Positions 7,781 to 17,550 of a stretch of 35,609 nucleotides of DNA are shown piece by piece. Every line of letters begins with the position of its first letter. Position 1 is the stretch's first letter. This DNA comes from Oscillospiraceae bacterium Zagget6 (GTDB lineage Bacteria; Bacillota; Clostridia; Oscillospirales; Oscillospiraceae). The notes below the pieces were generated by a model. It was given only the letters and a program-made list of their open reading frames with translations, made no database searches and had not been told where the DNA came from. Where the stretch lies: positions 1 to 35,609 of the forward strand of contig MSHH01000008.1 in the NCBI GenBank assembly GCA_001941075.1, written 5' to 3'. A program made the position numbers and the translations under genes.

Positions 7781-8437
7781 TTATTCTGCTTTTTCCGGCA
7801 AAAACAGCCGGACCCGGCCCATGGGCGTGACGCAGCCCCCCTGCACCAGCAGGCCGCCGTCGTTGTACATGGCAAAGACGGGCTTGCCCCGCTCCCGGCG
7901 TACCCGGTCGATGCTGGCGTGCTGGAGGTCGGTCTCCCGGTAGTGGACTTCGATGTAAAACCGATCCAGCATATCCATGCCGGACAGATAGACGAAGTTG
8001 GGGTAGTCCTCGTCCGGGGTGATATGGTAGCGCTTCATCTGCACCATGGCTCCGGCGCTGCACCCCATGACGATACCATCGAACTGTTCAATGAGTTCCG
8101 TCAGCCCCCACCGGCCCAGCCGGTACATCATATGGTCGGGCCAGCCGCCGGTGAAAAACAGGATGTCGCTGCTTTGGATTTTCTGCCGGGCGGACTGGGG
8201 AGTGTCCCGGAACCAGTTGACCAGCTCCACCTGCTCCGGGTCAATGCCGTAATGGGCGAAGGCGGGCAGCAGGTCACGGCGGTGGCCCTCTGAGGCGGCC
8301 TGTACCTCGTCCATGCCCGCATTGAAGGAAAAGGCGATGACCGTGGCCCGCATATCGGGCTGCAAAATCCGCTCCAGCCAGGCCGCCGCCCACGGCTCCT
8401 GAAAGGCGTAGGTGTTCAGCAAAACGTTGGTCCTCAT
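7781..8437 (-). CDS. Peptidase S51-like protein (dipeptidase E / cyanophycinase family)
   Basis: 218 residues of the class I glutamine-amidotransferase-like fold. The nucleophile elbow GCSAGAM places Ser127 as the catalytic residue, as in dipeptidase E (PepE), where Ser replaces the Cys of amidotransferases. DILFFTGGWPDH near residue 91 is the family's substrate-binding glycine loop, and a catalytic His is probably in the FYIEVHYRETD segment. No signal peptide, so cytoplasmic. The start is the ATG at 8437, preceded by GGGAG. It is the last gene on this strand, after the engB terminator; a separate promoter was not identified. Substrate is unknown. Confidence 0.78.
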   Translation of the reverse strand: MRTNVLLNTYAFQEPWAAAWLERILQPDMRATVIAFSFNAGMDEVQAASEGHRRDLLPAFAHYGIDPEQVELVNWFRDTPQSARQKIQSSDILFFTGGWPDHMMYRLGRWGLTELIEQFDGIVMGCSAGAMVQMKRYHITPDEDYPNFVYLSGMDMLDRFYIEVHYRETDLQHASIDRVRRERGKPVFAMYNDGGLLVQGGCVTPMGRVRLFLPEKAE

Positions 8438-8462
8438 GATGTACGCTCCCTTCTCTTACAAA

Positions 8463-8495
8463 ACAGGCCCTTTTCCCACGCAGAAAAGGGCCTGT
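8463..8495 (-). terminator. Terminator after engB
   Basis: A perfect 12-bp stem (8463-8474 with 8484-8495) lies just past the engB stop. On the - strand it is followed by TTTGT, a short T run. Confidence 0.8.
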
Positions 8496-8506
8496 CGAGA
8501 TGTTTT

Positions 8507-9091
8507 TTACTTCGCCAGACAGCCCAGGACCAGATTTAACAGCTCTTGCTTGCCCGTCCCCTTCTCGGCGGAAAAGGCCACCAGGGGCACGTCCTCCCCC
8601 AGCTCCAGGGTCTCCCGGATGCGGGCCAGGTTGGGTTCCACCTCGGACTTTTTCAGCTTGTCCAGTTTGTTGGCTACCACCGCGAAGGGGCAGCCGGTGT
8701 CCTTGAACCACTGGGCCATGGTGCAGTCGTCGGCGGTGGGCTTGTGCCGGGCGTCCACGATGAGCAGGCCCAGGGTGATTTGCTCATCGGCAAAATACGC
8801 CTCCATCAGCTGGCCCCAGCGGTCGCGCTCCGCCTTGGAGACCTTGGCGTAGCCGTAGCCGGGCAGGTCCACCAGATAAAAGCTGTTGTCGATGAGAAAA
8901 TAGTTCACCTGGCGGGTCTTGCCGGGGGAGTTGCCCACCCGCGCCAGGTTTTTGCGGTCCAGCAGCCGGTTGATGACTGAGGACTTGCCCACGTTGGAGC
9001 GCCCCGCCATGGCGATCTGCGCCCGCCCGTCGTGGAGGAAGTCCCCCGCTTTGGCGGCGGAGCGCACGTATTCCGCGTTGTGCAGATTCAT
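8507..9091 (-). CDS. engB: Ribosome biogenesis GTPase YsxC/EngB
   Basis: A TrmE-Era-EngA-family GTPase needed for late assembly of the 50S ribosomal subunit. 194 residues, the normal length. G1 is GRSNVGKSS near residue 31, G3 is DLPGYGYAKV near 75, G4 is NKLDKLKK near 142, and G5 is FSAEKGTGK near 175. The conserved GKTRQVNYF stretch forms switch I. It starts 7 nt after the lon stop with a GAGGGA site, the usual lon-engB linkage in Firmicutes. Confidence 0.96.
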   Translation of the reverse strand: MNLHNAEYVRSAAKAGDFLHDGRAQIAMAGRSNVGKSSVINRLLDRKNLARVGNSPGKTRQVNYFLIDNSFYLVDLPGYGYAKVSKAERDRWGQLMEAYFADEQITLGLLIVDARHKPTADDCTMAQWFKDTGCPFAVVANKLDKLKKSEVEPNLARIRETLELGEDVPLVAFSAEKGTGKQELLNLVLGCLAK

Positions 9092-9098
9092 AATTCCC

Positions 9099-11531
9099 TC
9101 ACTGTTGAATGGTCAGGCCCTGTTCCGGGCCGTTGTGTTCCACCGGGAGCAGCGGATTTTCCAGCTTCGGCTCCTCCGCCCTGCCGGTGGGCAGGGAGAT
9201 GAGCGCCTCGGCCAGCACCGCGTCCACCTGAGCGGCGGTGACAAACCGCAGCGCCCCGGCCACGGTGGGGTCAATTTCCTCCAGATCCTTTTCGTTGTCC
9301 CGGGGGATGATGACAGTTTTCATGCCGGCGCGATAGGCCGCCATGGTCTTTTCCCGCAGACCGCCGATGGGCAGCACCCGGCCCCGCAGCGTCACCTCGC
9401 CGGTCATGGCCACGTCAGGTTTGACCGGCGTGTTGGTCAGGGCGGAGACGATGGCGGTGGTGATGGTGACACCGGCGGAAGGCCCGTCCTTGGGGACAGC
9501 CCCCTCCGGGAAGTGGATGTGGATGTCCCGGTCCTTGTAGAAGTCAGCAGGCACCCCCAGCCTGTCCGCAGCGGAGCGGATATAGGAGATGGCAGAGTGA
9601 CAGGACTCCTGCATGACGCTGCCCAGGTTGCCGGTAGGCTCTACCTTGCCGGTGCCGGGCAGCACGTTGACCTCTACCTCCAGCATTTCGCCGCCCACGG
9701 AGGTCCAGGCCAGACCGTTGACCACGCCCACCTGGGGTGTGCGGTCATACCGCTCCCGGTGATACTTGCGGATGCCCAGGAATGTTTCCAGGTTGTCCCC
9801 GTTGATAGTGACGCGCTTGGTCTCGCCGCTGACCAGCTGCATGGCTCCCCGGCGGCACAGCCGGGCCAGCTGCCGTTCCAGCTGCCGCACGCCGGACTCC
9901 ATGGTGTACCCGGCGATGATCTCCCGAATGGCGTCGTCCGTGACCCGGAAGTTACGGCCATTGACGCCGTGACGCTTCATCTCCTTGGGCAACAGGTGGC
10001 GGCGGGCGATTTGCAGCTTCTCCTCGTCGGTGTAAGAGGACAGCTCGATGACCTCCATCCGGTCCCGCAGAGGGGCAGGCACCGCGCCCAGGTCGTTGGC
10101 GGTGGTGATAAACAGCACATCGGACAGGTCGAAGGGCAGCTCAAGGAAGTTGTCCCGGAAGGTGGCGTTTTGCTCAGCGTCCAGCACCTCCAGCAGCGCG
10201 GAGGAGGGGTCGCCTTTGTAGTCGCTGCCCAGCTTGTCCACCTCGTCCAGCAAAATCAGTGGGTTGGAACTGCCCGCCTTTTCCACGGCCTTAATGATCT
10301 GACCGGGCATAGCCCCGATATAGGTCTTGCGGTGGCCGCGGATCTCTGCCTCGTCGTGGATGCCGCCCAGGGAGATACGGGCCATCTTCCGGTTCATGGC
10401 CTTGGCCAGGGATGCGGCAATGGAGGTCTTGCCCACGCCGGGAGGCCCTGCCAGGCAGATGATCTGTCCCCGCAGGTCCGGGGCCAGCTTGCGCACGGCG
10501 ATGAACTCCAAAATGCGCTCCTTGACCTTTTCCATGCCGTAGTGGTCGGCGTCCAGCACCTTTCGTGCCGCATCCAGGTTGACCCGCTCCTTGGTGCGCT
10601 TGTTCCAGGGCAGGTCCAGGCACACGTCCAGATAGTTGCGGATGACCGACCCCTCGGCGGAGCCAAAGGGCTGCTTTGCCAGCCGTTTCAGCTCCTTGTT
10701 GAGCTTCTCCTCTACTTCCTGGGGCAGATGGGCCTGGGCGATTTTGTCGGCGTACTCCTGGAGGTCGCTGTCGCCGTCCTCTCCCTCGCCCAGTTCGCTC
10801 TGAATGACCTTCAGCTGCTCCCGCAGGTAATAATCCTTCTGGACCTGGTTCATATGCTCCTGCATTTTGTCATCCAGGTCGTGCTCCAGCTCCAGCACCT
10901 CACCCTCTCGCTTGAGGATGGCGTTGAGCTTTTCCAGACGGCGGAGGGGCCGCACCTCGTCCAAAATGCTCTGCTTGTCCTCGGTGCGGATGGCGATGTT
11001 CTGGGCAATGAAGTCGGCCAGATACGCCGGGTCCCGGCTGGAGATGACCGTCAGCACCACCTCCGGGGCCATCTTGGGGGACAGCTCCGCGTAGTGTTCA
11101 AACAGTTCATAGGTCTGGCGCAGCACCGCCTCACTGCGGAGGGTGCCGGAGATGGTGACGTTGGGAATTTTCTCCACGGCGGCGATGAGGTAGGGCTTGG
11201 TCTCCCGCAGCTCCACCAACCGGGCGCGGGACAGGCCCTCCACCATAATGCGCACGTTGTCCCCCGGCAGGCGGAGCAGCTGCCGGACGGCCACAATGGT
11301 GCCCATGCCGTACAAGTCCTTGTACTCCGGCTCCTCCACGGCCAGGTCCTTCTGAGTCACCAGAAAGATGGTGTCTCCGTCCTCCATGGCGACATTCAGC
11401 GCCCGAATGGACGCCTCCCGTCCCACGTCGAAGTGGACGGTCATGCCGGGGAAAATCGTCAGGCCCCGCAGGGCCATTGCGGGCATATCCGTTGTGTTGG
11501 CAACAGGTTCGGAAATCAGTTCTTCGTTCAT
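9099..11531 (-). CDS. lon: ATP-dependent protease La
   Basis: Cytosolic AAA+ serine protease that degrades misfolded and regulatory proteins. With the start at 11531 the product is 810 residues, the normal length for bacterial LonA. Domains in order are the N-terminal LON substrate-binding domain (about 15-205), a coiled-coil region, the AAA+ module with Walker A GPPGVGKT (Lys368) and Walker [10 protein letters not shown], and the protease domain with catalytic Ser685 in KDGPSAGV and the Lys of the [14 protein letters not shown] segment. The frame extends 20 codons upstream, but the ATG at 11531 has an AGAGGA site and gives the family N-terminus. It follows clpX on the same strand. Confidence 0.97.
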   Translation of the reverse strand: MNEELISEPVANTTDMPAMALRGLTIFPGMTVHFDVGREASIRALNVAMEDGDTIFLVTQKDLAVEEPEYKDLYGMGTIVAVRQLLRLPGDNVRIMVEGLSRARLVELRETKPYLIAAVEKIPNVTISGTLRSEAVLRQTYELFEHYAELSPKMAPEVVLTVISSRDPAYLADFIAQNIAIRTEDKQSILDEVRPLRRLEKLNAILKREGEVLELEHDLDDKMQEHMNQVQKDYYLREQLKVIQSELGEGEDGDSDLQEYADKIAQAHLPQEVEEKLNKELKRLAKQPFGSAEGSVIRNYLDVCLDLPWNKRTKERVNLDAARKVLDADHYGMEKVKERILEFIAVRKLAPDLRGQIICLAGPPGVGKTSIAASLAKAMNRKMARISLGGIHDEAEIRGHRKTYIGAMPGQIIKAVEKAGSSNPLILLDEVDKLGSDYKGDPSSALLEVLDAEQNATFRDNFLELPFDLSDVLFITTANDLGAVPAPLRDRMEVIELSSYTDEEKLQIARRHLLPKEMKRHGVNGRNFRVTDDAIREIIAGYTMESGVRQLERQLARLCRRGAMQLVSGETKRVTINGDNLETFLGIRKYHRERYDRTPQVGVVNGLAWTSVGGEMLEVEVNVLPGTGKVEPTGNLGSVMQESCHSAISYIRSAADRLGVPADFYKDRDIHIHFPEGAVPKDGPSAGVTITTAIVSALTNTPVKPDVAMTGEVTLRGRVLPIGGLREKTMAAYRAGMKTVIIPRDNEKDLEEIDPTVAGALRFVTAAQVDAVLAEALISLPTGRAEEPKLENPLLPVEHNGPEQGLTIQQ

Positions 11532-11569
11532 GGTCAGATTCCTCTTACAATGGGAAACAATGAGAAAGG

Positions 11570-11606
11570 CGCAGGGACTCAGAGCGAACACGCCCAGGCC
11601 CCTGCG
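11570..11606 (-). other. Hairpin in the clpX-lon gap, possible attenuator
   Basis: CGCAGGG (11570-11576) and CCCTGCG (11600-11606) form a 7-bp stem with a long loop, in the 139-nt gap between clpX and lon. On the - strand the sequence after it, CCTTTCTCATTGTTT, is only moderately T-rich. A second small stem, GGGCG/CGCCC, lies near 11617-11640. Either could reduce read-through into lon; no CIRCE or CtsR-like site was seen here. Confidence 0.35.
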
Positions 11607-11670
11607 TAGAGCTTCTCCTGGGCGGTATCGCCCTGGGATTTGTTGTTTTACTGGTTCGTTCGATCACCGC

Positions 11671-13005
11671 TCAGGATGCGGTCCCCCGGCGGCGCTTTTT
11701 GGCGTCCTGGGAGACGCCGCTCGCTGTGCGGCGAGGCGGGATGCGGCGGGTCTGGCTGGGGTTCCGCTCGATCAGCGGCTCCCCGGTGTGCCGGACACAG
11801 TCGGTGGTAATGGTCACCTTGGTGATGGTGGGGTCAGAGGGGACCATGTACATCAGCTGGTTCATGGTGTCCTCCACCACTGCCCGCAGTCCGCGAGCGC
11901 CAATACCCCGGTCTTGCGCGGCCTCCGCGATGACCTCCAGCGCCTCCGGCTGGAACTCCAGCTGCACCTGGTCGTACTCCATCAGCTTTTGGTACTGCTT
12001 GACGAGAGCGTTCTTGGGCTGGGTCAGGATCTGCACCAGCTGGTCCCGGTCCAGGGCGCTGAGGGTGGTGATGACCGGCAGACGGCCAATCAGTTCGGGG
12101 ATGATGCCGAACTTCAACAGGTCGTGGGGTTGCAGCTCCTTCAACAGAGAGGTGGCCTGCTTCTCCTTCTTGCTCAGCAGCTCGCCGCCGAAGCCGATGC
12201 TGGTGCGGTCTGTGCGGTCCTCGATGATCTTCTCGATGCCGTCGAAAGCACCGCCGCAGATAAAGAGGATGTTGGTGGTGTCCACCTGAATGAACTCCTG
12301 ATGGGGATGCTTGCGCCCGCCCTGAGGCGGCACGTTGGCAACGGTGCCCTCCAGAATTTTGAGCAGCGCCTGCTGGACGCCCTCGCCGGAGACGTCCCGC
12401 GTAATGGAGGTGTTCTCACTCTTGCGGGCGATTTTGTCAATTTCGTCCACGTAGATGATGCCCCGCTCGGCCAGTTCCACGTCGTAGTCGGCGGCCTGCA
12501 CCAGGCGCAGCAGAATGTTCTCCACGTCGTCGCCCACATAGCCCGCCTCGGTCAAAGTGGTGGCGTCGGCGATGGCAAAGGGCACCTTCATCATCTTGGC
12601 CAGCGTCTGGGCGAAAAGGGTCTTGCCGCAGCCGGTGGGACCCAGCAGCAGGATGTTGGACTTTTGCAGCTCTACGCCGTTGTCCTCCTTCATCCCGTAG
12701 CGGATGCGCTTATAGTGGTTGTAGACCGCCACGGACAGAGTGACCTTCGCGTCCTCCTGGCCGATGACGTACTGGTCCAGCACGGCGCGAATTTCCTGGG
12801 GAGTGGGCAGCTCATCCAGGAGATCGTCTCCCACGCCTTCCGATTCGTAGTAGTCGCCCATGGTGTCGTCCAGGATGCTATTGCACAGGCCGACGCACTC
12901 GTTACAGATATACACGCCCGGCCCGGCGATGATCCGCCGGACCTTATCCTGGCTCTTGCCGCAGAAGGAGCAGCGGATGCTGTGCTTGTCGTCGTTTTTC
13001 GCCAT
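11671..13005 (-). CDS. clpX: ATP-dependent Clp protease ATP-binding subunit ClpX
   Basis: AAA+ unfoldase that delivers substrates to ClpP. 444 residues. The N-terminal C4 zinc-binding domain has Cys12, Cys15, Cys34 and Cys37. Walker A is [12 protein letters not shown], Walker B is [11 protein letters not shown], and the IGF-type loop that docks onto ClpP is RTSIGFGGE. Arginine-finger and sensor regions ([26 protein letters not shown]) are present. The C-terminus ends in a basic tail, [15 protein letters not shown]... then KKRRRG, which is longer than usual and probably disordered. The gene is 73 nt downstream of clpP. The start has an AAAGGAA site. Confidence 0.97.
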   Translation of the reverse strand: MAKNDDKHSIRCSFCGKSQDKVRRIIAGPGVYICNECVGLCNSILDDTMGDYYESEGVGDDLLDELPTPQEIRAVLDQYVIGQEDAKVTLSVAVYNHYKRIRYGMKEDNGVELQKSNILLLGPTGCGKTLFAQTLAKMMKVPFAIADATTLTEAGYVGDDVENILLRLVQAADYDVELAERGIIYVDEIDKIARKSENTSITRDVSGEGVQQALLKILEGTVANVPPQGGRKHPHQEFIQVDTTNILFICGGAFDGIEKIIEDRTDRTSIGFGGELLSKKEKQATSLLKELQPHDLLKFGIIPELIGRLPVITTLSALDRDQLVQILTQPKNALVKQYQKLMEYDQVQLEFQPEALEVIAEAAQDRGIGARGLRAVVEDTMNQLMYMVPSDPTITKVTITTDCVRHTGEPLIERNPSQTRRIPPRRTASGVSQDAKKRRRGTAS

Positions 13006-13078
13006 ACTTGCTTGATTCCTTTCCCTCTTTCAGAGGGGGAGCAGCGGCCAGAGCCACCACTCCCCGTTTAGGGCTGGA

Positions 13079-13660
13079 TTACCGGTTATAGATGACCTGG
13101 TCGATCAGGCCATACTCTTTTGCTTCCTCGGCGGTCAGCCAGTGGTCCCGCTCGGTTTCGGCTTTGATGGTCTCCACCGGCTTGCCGGTGTTGGCCGCCA
13201 GGATCTCGTTCAGGTTCTGCTTGATTTTCAGGAAATGCTCCACGTCGATCTCCATGTCCGTGACCTTGCCCTGGGTGCCGGCGGAGGGCTGATGGATCAT
13301 GATTTCAGAGTTGGGCAGGGCGATGCGCTTGCCCTTGGCCCCGCTGGAGAGCAGGAAGGCGCCCATGCTGGCGGCCATGCCGCTGCAAATGGTCTGCACA
13401 TCGCACTTGATATACTGCATGGTATCATAGATGGCCATGCCTGCCGTCACGCTGCCGCCAGGACTGTTAATGTAAAGCTGGATGTCCTTGTCGGGATCCT
13501 GGGCCTCCAGGTAAAGCAACTCCGCCTGGATGACCTGGGCCTGAGAATCGTCCACCTCACCGGCCAGAAAGACGATGCGGTCGTTCAGCAGCCGGGAAAA
13601 GATGTCGTAAGAACGCTCTCCACGGTTGGTCTGTTCCACTACATAAGGTACTAAGCTCAT
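13079..13660 (-). CDS. clpP: ATP-dependent Clp protease proteolytic subunit
   Basis: The barrel-forming serine peptidase of the ClpXP complex. 193 residues with the catalytic triad at Ser98 (GMAASMG), His123 (MIHQPSAG) and Asp172 (ERDHWL). The mature start [25 protein letters not shown] is the typical N-terminus. The frame is open a further 52 codons upstream with no similarity, while the ATG at 13660 has an AAGGAG site. It lies between tig and clpX, the conserved Firmicutes order. Confidence 0.97.
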   Translation of the reverse strand: MSLVPYVVEQTNRGERSYDIFSRLLNDRIVFLAGEVDDSQAQVIQAELLYLEAQDPDKDIQLYINSPGGSVTAGMAIYDTMQYIKCDVQTICSGMAASMGAFLLSSGAKGKRIALPNSEIMIHQPSAGTQGKVTDMEIDVEHFLKIKQNLNEILAANTGKPVETIKAETERDHWLTAEEAKEYGLIDQVIYNR

Positions 13661-13842
13661 GAGATACTCCTTTGCTTCGAGGAACCTCTGATTCAAGGTC
13701 ATTGAACCGGAGCTTCCAAATGGGCGGCTCCGCGTCCGATGCGCAGTGCCGCGCCGGGAAAATGCGATTCGTCCCGCCGGGCAGGTCGCCCGGCAGACAT
13801 TATTATATCCCGCCAACGGGAAATTATACCGATTGGGGAATC
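13661..13842 (-). promoter_or_regulatory. tig-clpP gap with hairpin and weak promoter candidates
   Basis: In the - direction the 182-nt gap has two TATAAT hexamers (plus-strand 13823-13828 and 13802-13807), neither with a good -35 box at 17 nt. A perfect 7-bp stem GCCGGGC/GCCCGGC follows at 13776-13794, without a T run. A separate clpP promoter is possible but not proven. No CtsR-type direct repeat was recognised. Confidence 0.35.
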
Positions 13843-15207
13843 TTACTCCTCCGCAGGCTTCTCGTCGGGGGCTTCCTCAGCAGGCTCCTCAGCGGGGGCG
13901 GCCTGCTCAGTCACTTCCACCTCATCGGTCAGCTCAGTGACCACGGCGGAGCCGTAGATCAGCTTGGTGGCCTTGTCCATCTTGACGCTGTAGGCAATCT
14001 GGTCGTCGGTGATGGCGGCGCGGATCTTGTCCTCTTCCATGTTGTATTCCTCGGCCAGCTTCTCCACCTCGGCCTGCTTCTCTTCCTCGGTGGCCTCGAA
14101 GCCCTCAGCGGCGACCACCGCCTCCAGCACCAGGTCCTGCTGAATGCCACGCAGAGCGGAGGGGCGCATGTTCTCCCGGAACTCGGCCATGTTGCTGCCC
14201 ATCATGCTCAGGTACTGCTCCAGGGTCACGCCCATACCGGAGACGCGGCTCTCCATGTTCTGCATCTGCTTGTCCAGCTCGTACTCCACCATGGTGTCGG
14301 GAATTTCCATCTCGGCGGCCTCGATGACCTGGTTCATGACAGCGGCTTCAAACGCCTGCTGCGCGTTGTCGGCCTTGCGCTTTTCCACCTTGGCGCGCAG
14401 GTCAGCCTTCAACTCGTCCAGGGTCTCGAACTCGGAGACGTCCTTGGCGAACTCGTCGTCGATTTCAGGCACGTCGTCGGCCTTGACCTCGTGGAGCTTG
14501 ACCTTGAACACGGCAGGCTTGCCGGCCAGCTCCTCCGCGCCGTACTCGGCGGGGAAGGTGACATTGATGTCCTTCTCCTCACCGGCGGACATGCCGACGA
14601 TCTGCTCCTCGAAGCCGGGGATGAAGGAGCGGGAGCCGACTTTCAGGCTGTACTGCTCGCCCTTGCCGCCCTCGAAGGGCACGCCGTCCATGAAGCCCTC
14701 GAAGTCGATGACGGCGGTGTCGCCGTCCTCCACGGGGCGGTCCACGGTCTCCTGGGTGGTGGCGCGGGAGATGAGGGGCTTCATTTCGTCCTCCACGTCC
14801 TGGTCGGTGACCACGACAGTGTCCTTGGCGGAGGCAACGCCCTTGTACTGGCCCAGCTTGACCTCAGGCTTGACGCCTACGGTGGCGGTGAACTGGAAGC
14901 CGTCCGCGCCAACGTGCTCGATGTTCAGCTGGGGATAGCCCACCACTTCCAGGTCGGCCTCTTTGATGGCGTCCTCCAGGGCCTGAGGATACACGTCGTT
15001 GATGGCGTCCTCATAGAAAATGGTTTCGCCGTACATCTTCTCGATGAGCTTGCGGGGGGCCTTGCCCTTGCGGAAGCCGGGAACGGACATGCTGCCCTTG
15101 GCCCGGCGATAGACCTTGTTCACGGCGGCGTCAAATTCCTCCGCGCCCACCTCGATGGTCAGGACGACAGTGTTTTTCTCTTTCTTTTCCACGTTTTTCA
15201 GGTTCAT
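13843..15207 (-). CDS. tig: Trigger factor
   Basis: Ribosome-associated chaperone and peptidyl-prolyl isomerase. 454 residues with the usual three domains: an N-terminal ribosome-binding domain with the signature [12 protein letters not shown] near residue 35, an FKBP-like PPIase domain (about 150-240, with [14 protein letters not shown]), and a long helical C-terminal chaperone domain. The last 30 residues are an acidic low-complexity tail rich in Ala, Pro and Glu, common in Clostridia. The frame extends 26 codons upstream, but the ATG at 15207 has an AGGAGG site and gives the family start [12 protein letters not shown]. It heads the tig-clpP-clpX-lon-engB series. Confidence 0.96.
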   Translation of the reverse strand: MNLKNVEKKEKNTVVLTIEVGAEEFDAAVNKVYRRAKGSMSVPGFRKGKAPRKLIEKMYGETIFYEDAINDVYPQALEDAIKEADLEVVGYPQLNIEHVGADGFQFTATVGVKPEVKLGQYKGVASAKDTVVVTDQDVEDEMKPLISRATTQETVDRPVEDGDTAVIDFEGFMDGVPFEGGKGEQYSLKVGSRSFIPGFEEQIVGMSAGEEKDINVTFPAEYGAEELAGKPAVFKVKLHEVKADDVPEIDDEFAKDVSEFETLDELKADLRAKVEKRKADNAQQAFEAAVMNQVIEAAEMEIPDTMVEYELDKQMQNMESRVSGMGVTLEQYLSMMGSNMAEFRENMRPSALRGIQQDLVLEAVVAAEGFEATEEEKQAEVEKLAEEYNMEEDKIRAAITDDQIAYSVKMDKATKLIYGSAVVTELTDEVEVTEQAAPAEEPAEEAPDEKPAEE

Positions 15208-15361
15208 GGGTCGTTTCCTCCTAGATGTCCCCCACAGGGGCGCATGATTCATCGCGTCCGCCGGTGTTTCCCGGCGCTGGCGCAAATTTAATACAAAATC
15301 CTACGAACGATAATTCTAACAGATATGCACGGAGATTTCCACCGTTATTTTGCATATTTTT
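15208..15361 (-). promoter_or_regulatory. AT-rich upstream region of tig
   Basis: The 154 nt between the metallophosphoesterase and tig is AT-rich at its distal end, in contrast with the genes. On the - strand a TATTAA hexamer near plus-strand 15290 is a weak -10 candidate without a clear -35. A perfect 6-bp stem CGCCGG/CCGGCG (15259-15276) would lie in the mRNA leader. A promoter for tig is expected here, but the boxes are not convincing. Confidence 0.35.
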
Positions 15362-16051
15362 TTAAAATTCTAAAATTCTTTTGGGCACGAAGTTCAGGTG
15401 GTCGGCGGAAATGAGGGAAAACCGGGTCCCGTTATGCCACCCCTCCACCGCCAGGCGAATGCTGGGGCCGTGGAGGTGGGCGAAGTAGCACTGCCGCACC
15501 TGATACCGCTCCAGCAGCTCCAAAATCTCCGGGCAGCGGTAGCCCTGGTAGATGGGGGGATAGTGGAGAAAGACGAGCTTCTCCCGGTCCCCCGCCGCCT
15601 GGAGGGATGTCTCCAGCCGGATGACCTCCCGGCGGAGCATTTTTTCGTTGTGGCCACCCTTTTCCTCATCCAGGAACCAGCCTCTTGTACCGCACAGGGC
15701 CACGTCCCCGTAGAGCAAACAGTTGTTGTGAAGCAGTTCAAACCGGAAGCCGTTCTCCTGAAAGAAGCGGTTCATCTTGCTGGCGGTGGTCCACCAGTAG
15801 TCGTGGTTGCCCTTGAGCAAAATCTTCCTGCCACCGGGCAGGGCGTCCAAAAAGGCGAAGTCCCGCAGGCTCTCCCCTAGGGACATCCCCCAGGACAGGT
15901 CCCCACAAAACACCACGGTATCCTCTGGCGCTACGCACTGGAACCCGGCCAGCAGCTTGTCCACATAGCCCACCCAATTTCCGCCGAACACTTCCATCGA
16001 CTTGGGGCTGTTCAGAGACAGGTGGGGGTCGCCGATCGCGTAAAGCGCCAT
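15362..16051 (-). CDS. Metallophosphoesterase
   Basis: 229 residues of the calcineurin-like superfamily. All metal motifs are visible: GDPHL near residue 7, GDLSWG near 50, KGNHDYWW near 79, and the late histidines in LHYPPIY and FAHLHGPS. No signal peptide or membrane segment, so a cytoplasmic two-metal phosphoesterase. The ATG at 16051 has an AAGGAGG site; the gene is 11 nt after thrC and co-transcribed with it. The natural substrate cannot be deduced; related Firmicutes proteins are annotated only as phosphohydrolases. Confidence 0.88.
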   Translation of the reverse strand: MALYAIGDPHLSLNSPKSMEVFGGNWVGYVDKLLAGFQCVAPEDTVVFCGDLSWGMSLGESLRDFAFLDALPGGRKILLKGNHDYWWTTASKMNRFFQENGFRFELLHNNCLLYGDVALCGTRGWFLDEEKGGHNEKMLRREVIRLETSLQAAGDREKLVFLHYPPIYQGYRCPEILELLERYQVRQCYFAHLHGPSIRLAVEGWHNGTRFSLISADHLNFVPKRILEF

Positions 16052-16062
16052 ACCGTCCTCCT

Positions 16063-17550
16063 TTACCGCAGGAAGTCGTTGACCACGGCCTTCATCTCGC
16101 TCTTGTCGGTGTACGAGGTGAAGCGGACCTTTTTCTCCTTCAAGGTTGCCAGAGGCGCGGGGGCCTCCACGCCGGTCTCCTCGGCCAGCTGGTCCAGCAG
16201 TGCGGTGCCCGTCCGCAGATTGCGGACTCCCAGGGCGTCCAGCACTGCGTCGCCAAATTTGAAGGGGCTGGCGGTGGAGGCCACCACGGTGACGGTCTCG
16301 TCCTCCGTCTCCTTCCGGTAATCCGCCAGCACCTTAAAGGCCACGGCGGTGTGGGTGTCGATGAGGTAATCCTCTCCCCGCTTCATGGCGGCAATGGCGG
16401 CTTTGGTGGCGGTTTCGTCGGCGTATCCGGCGGCAAACTCCCGCTGGAGCTTCTGGAGAATGCTGTCGCTGACCTGATACCGGCCCACCCGGTTCAGCTC
16501 CTCCATATAGGAGGCCACCAGCTGGTCGTCCTCCTCCGAGAGCAGGTAGAGCAGCCGCTCCAGGTTGCTGGAGATGAGGATGTCCATGGACGGGGAAACC
16601 GTGTTGTAGAACTGCCGGTTGCGGTCATAGACGCCGGTTTTGATGAAGTCGGTGAGAACGTTGTTGCTGTTGGAGGCGCAGATCAGCTTGTTCACTGGCA
16701 GGCCCATCTGCTTTGCGTAGAACGCCGCCAGAATGTTGCCGAAGTTGCCGGTGGGAACGCAGATGTTGATGGCCTCACCGGGCTGAATGGCCTCGTCCCG
16801 CAGCAGGTCACAGTAGGCGGAGATATAGTAGACGATCTGCGGCAGCACCCGGCCCCAGTTGATGGAGTTGGCGGAGGAGAGGAAGTAGCCCCGCTGGGCC
16901 AGTTCTTCCCGCAGTTCCTCATCGGAGAACAGGGTTTTTACGCCGGTCTGGGCGTCGTCGAAGTTGCCGATGACGGCGCTGACGCCTACGTTGTCGCCCT
17001 CCTGGGTAGCCATTTGCAGCTGCTGAATTTCACTGACGCCATTCCGGGGATAAAAGACCAAAATCTTGGTCTGGTCCACATCCTTGAAGCCCTCCAGGGC
17101 CGCCTTGCCCGTGTCGCCGGAGGTGGCCACCAGAATACAGGCGGTCTTTTTCTCGTTGTTCTTTTTCAGCGAGAGGGAGAGCAGGTGGGGCAGCATTTGC
17201 AGCGCCATGTCCTTGAAGGCGCAGGTGGGGCCGTGCCACAGCTCCAGGCAATAGGTACTGTCGTCCACCTTGCGCACCGGCGCCACCGCCTTGGTGTCGA
17301 ACTTGTCGGGGCCATAGGCCGCAGACGCGGCGCGGCTCAGTTCAAAGCTGGTGAAATGGTCCAGATACATCCCCATCACGTAGACGGCCCGCTGCTGATA
17401 GCTCATATCTTTTAGCATCATCAGCGCGCTGCCCGGCAAACGGGGGATCACCTGGGGGACGAACAGACCGCCCTCCCGGGACAAGCCCTGGGCGATGGCC
17501 TCCGCCGGGGTGTATTGCAGGGTTTTATTACGGGTGCTCACATAGTACAT
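16063..17550 (-). CDS. thrC: Threonine synthase
   Basis: PLP enzyme converting O-phosphohomoserine to threonine. 495 residues, the length of the long ThrC class. The PLP lysine is Lys113 in HGPTCAFKDMALQ. NGVSEIQQLQM and VPTGNFGNILAAFYAKQMG form the cofactor phosphate region. The N-terminal MYYVSTRNK plus REGGLFVP is the family's capping domain. The start at 17550 overlaps the end of the M19 gene by 13 nt with a weak ribosome binding site, so translation is probably coupled. The frame runs 35 codons further upstream, but that part is inside the M19 gene and has no ThrC similarity. No other threonine pathway gene is in view. Confidence 0.94.
   Translation of the reverse strand: MYYVSTRNKTLQYTPAEAIAQGLSREGGLFVPQVIPRLPGSALMMLKDMSYQQRAVYVMGMYLDHFTSFELSRAASAAYGPDKFDTKAVAPVRKVDDSTYCLELWHGPTCAFKDMALQMLPHLLSLSLKKNNEKKTACILVATSGDTGKAALEGFKDVDQTKILVFYPRNGVSEIQQLQMATQEGDNVGVSAVIGNFDDAQTGVKTLFSDEELREELAQRGYFLSSANSINWGRVLPQIVYYISAYCDLLRDEAIQPGEAINICVPTGNFGNILAAFYAKQMGLPVNKLICASNSNNVLTDFIKTGVYDRNRQFYNTVSPSMDILISSNLERLLYLLSEEDDQLVASYMEELNRVGRYQVSDSILQKLQREFAAGYADETATKAAIAAMKRGEDYLIDTHTAVAFKVLADYRKETEDETVTVVASTASPFKFGDAVLDALGVRNLRTGTALLDQLAEETGVEAPAPLATLKEKKVRFTSYTDKSEMKAVVNDFLR

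Noticed and set aside
9099-11609. Very long open frame on the + strand across lon (8919-11609)
   Set aside because: It is the antisense shadow of lon and engB; codon-rich GC bias keeps it open, and its His/Gln/Leu-rich product has no domain.
15208-15361. CIRCE (HrcA) element upstream of tig
   Set aside because: No TTAGCACTC-N9-GAGTGCTAA-like inverted repeat is present.
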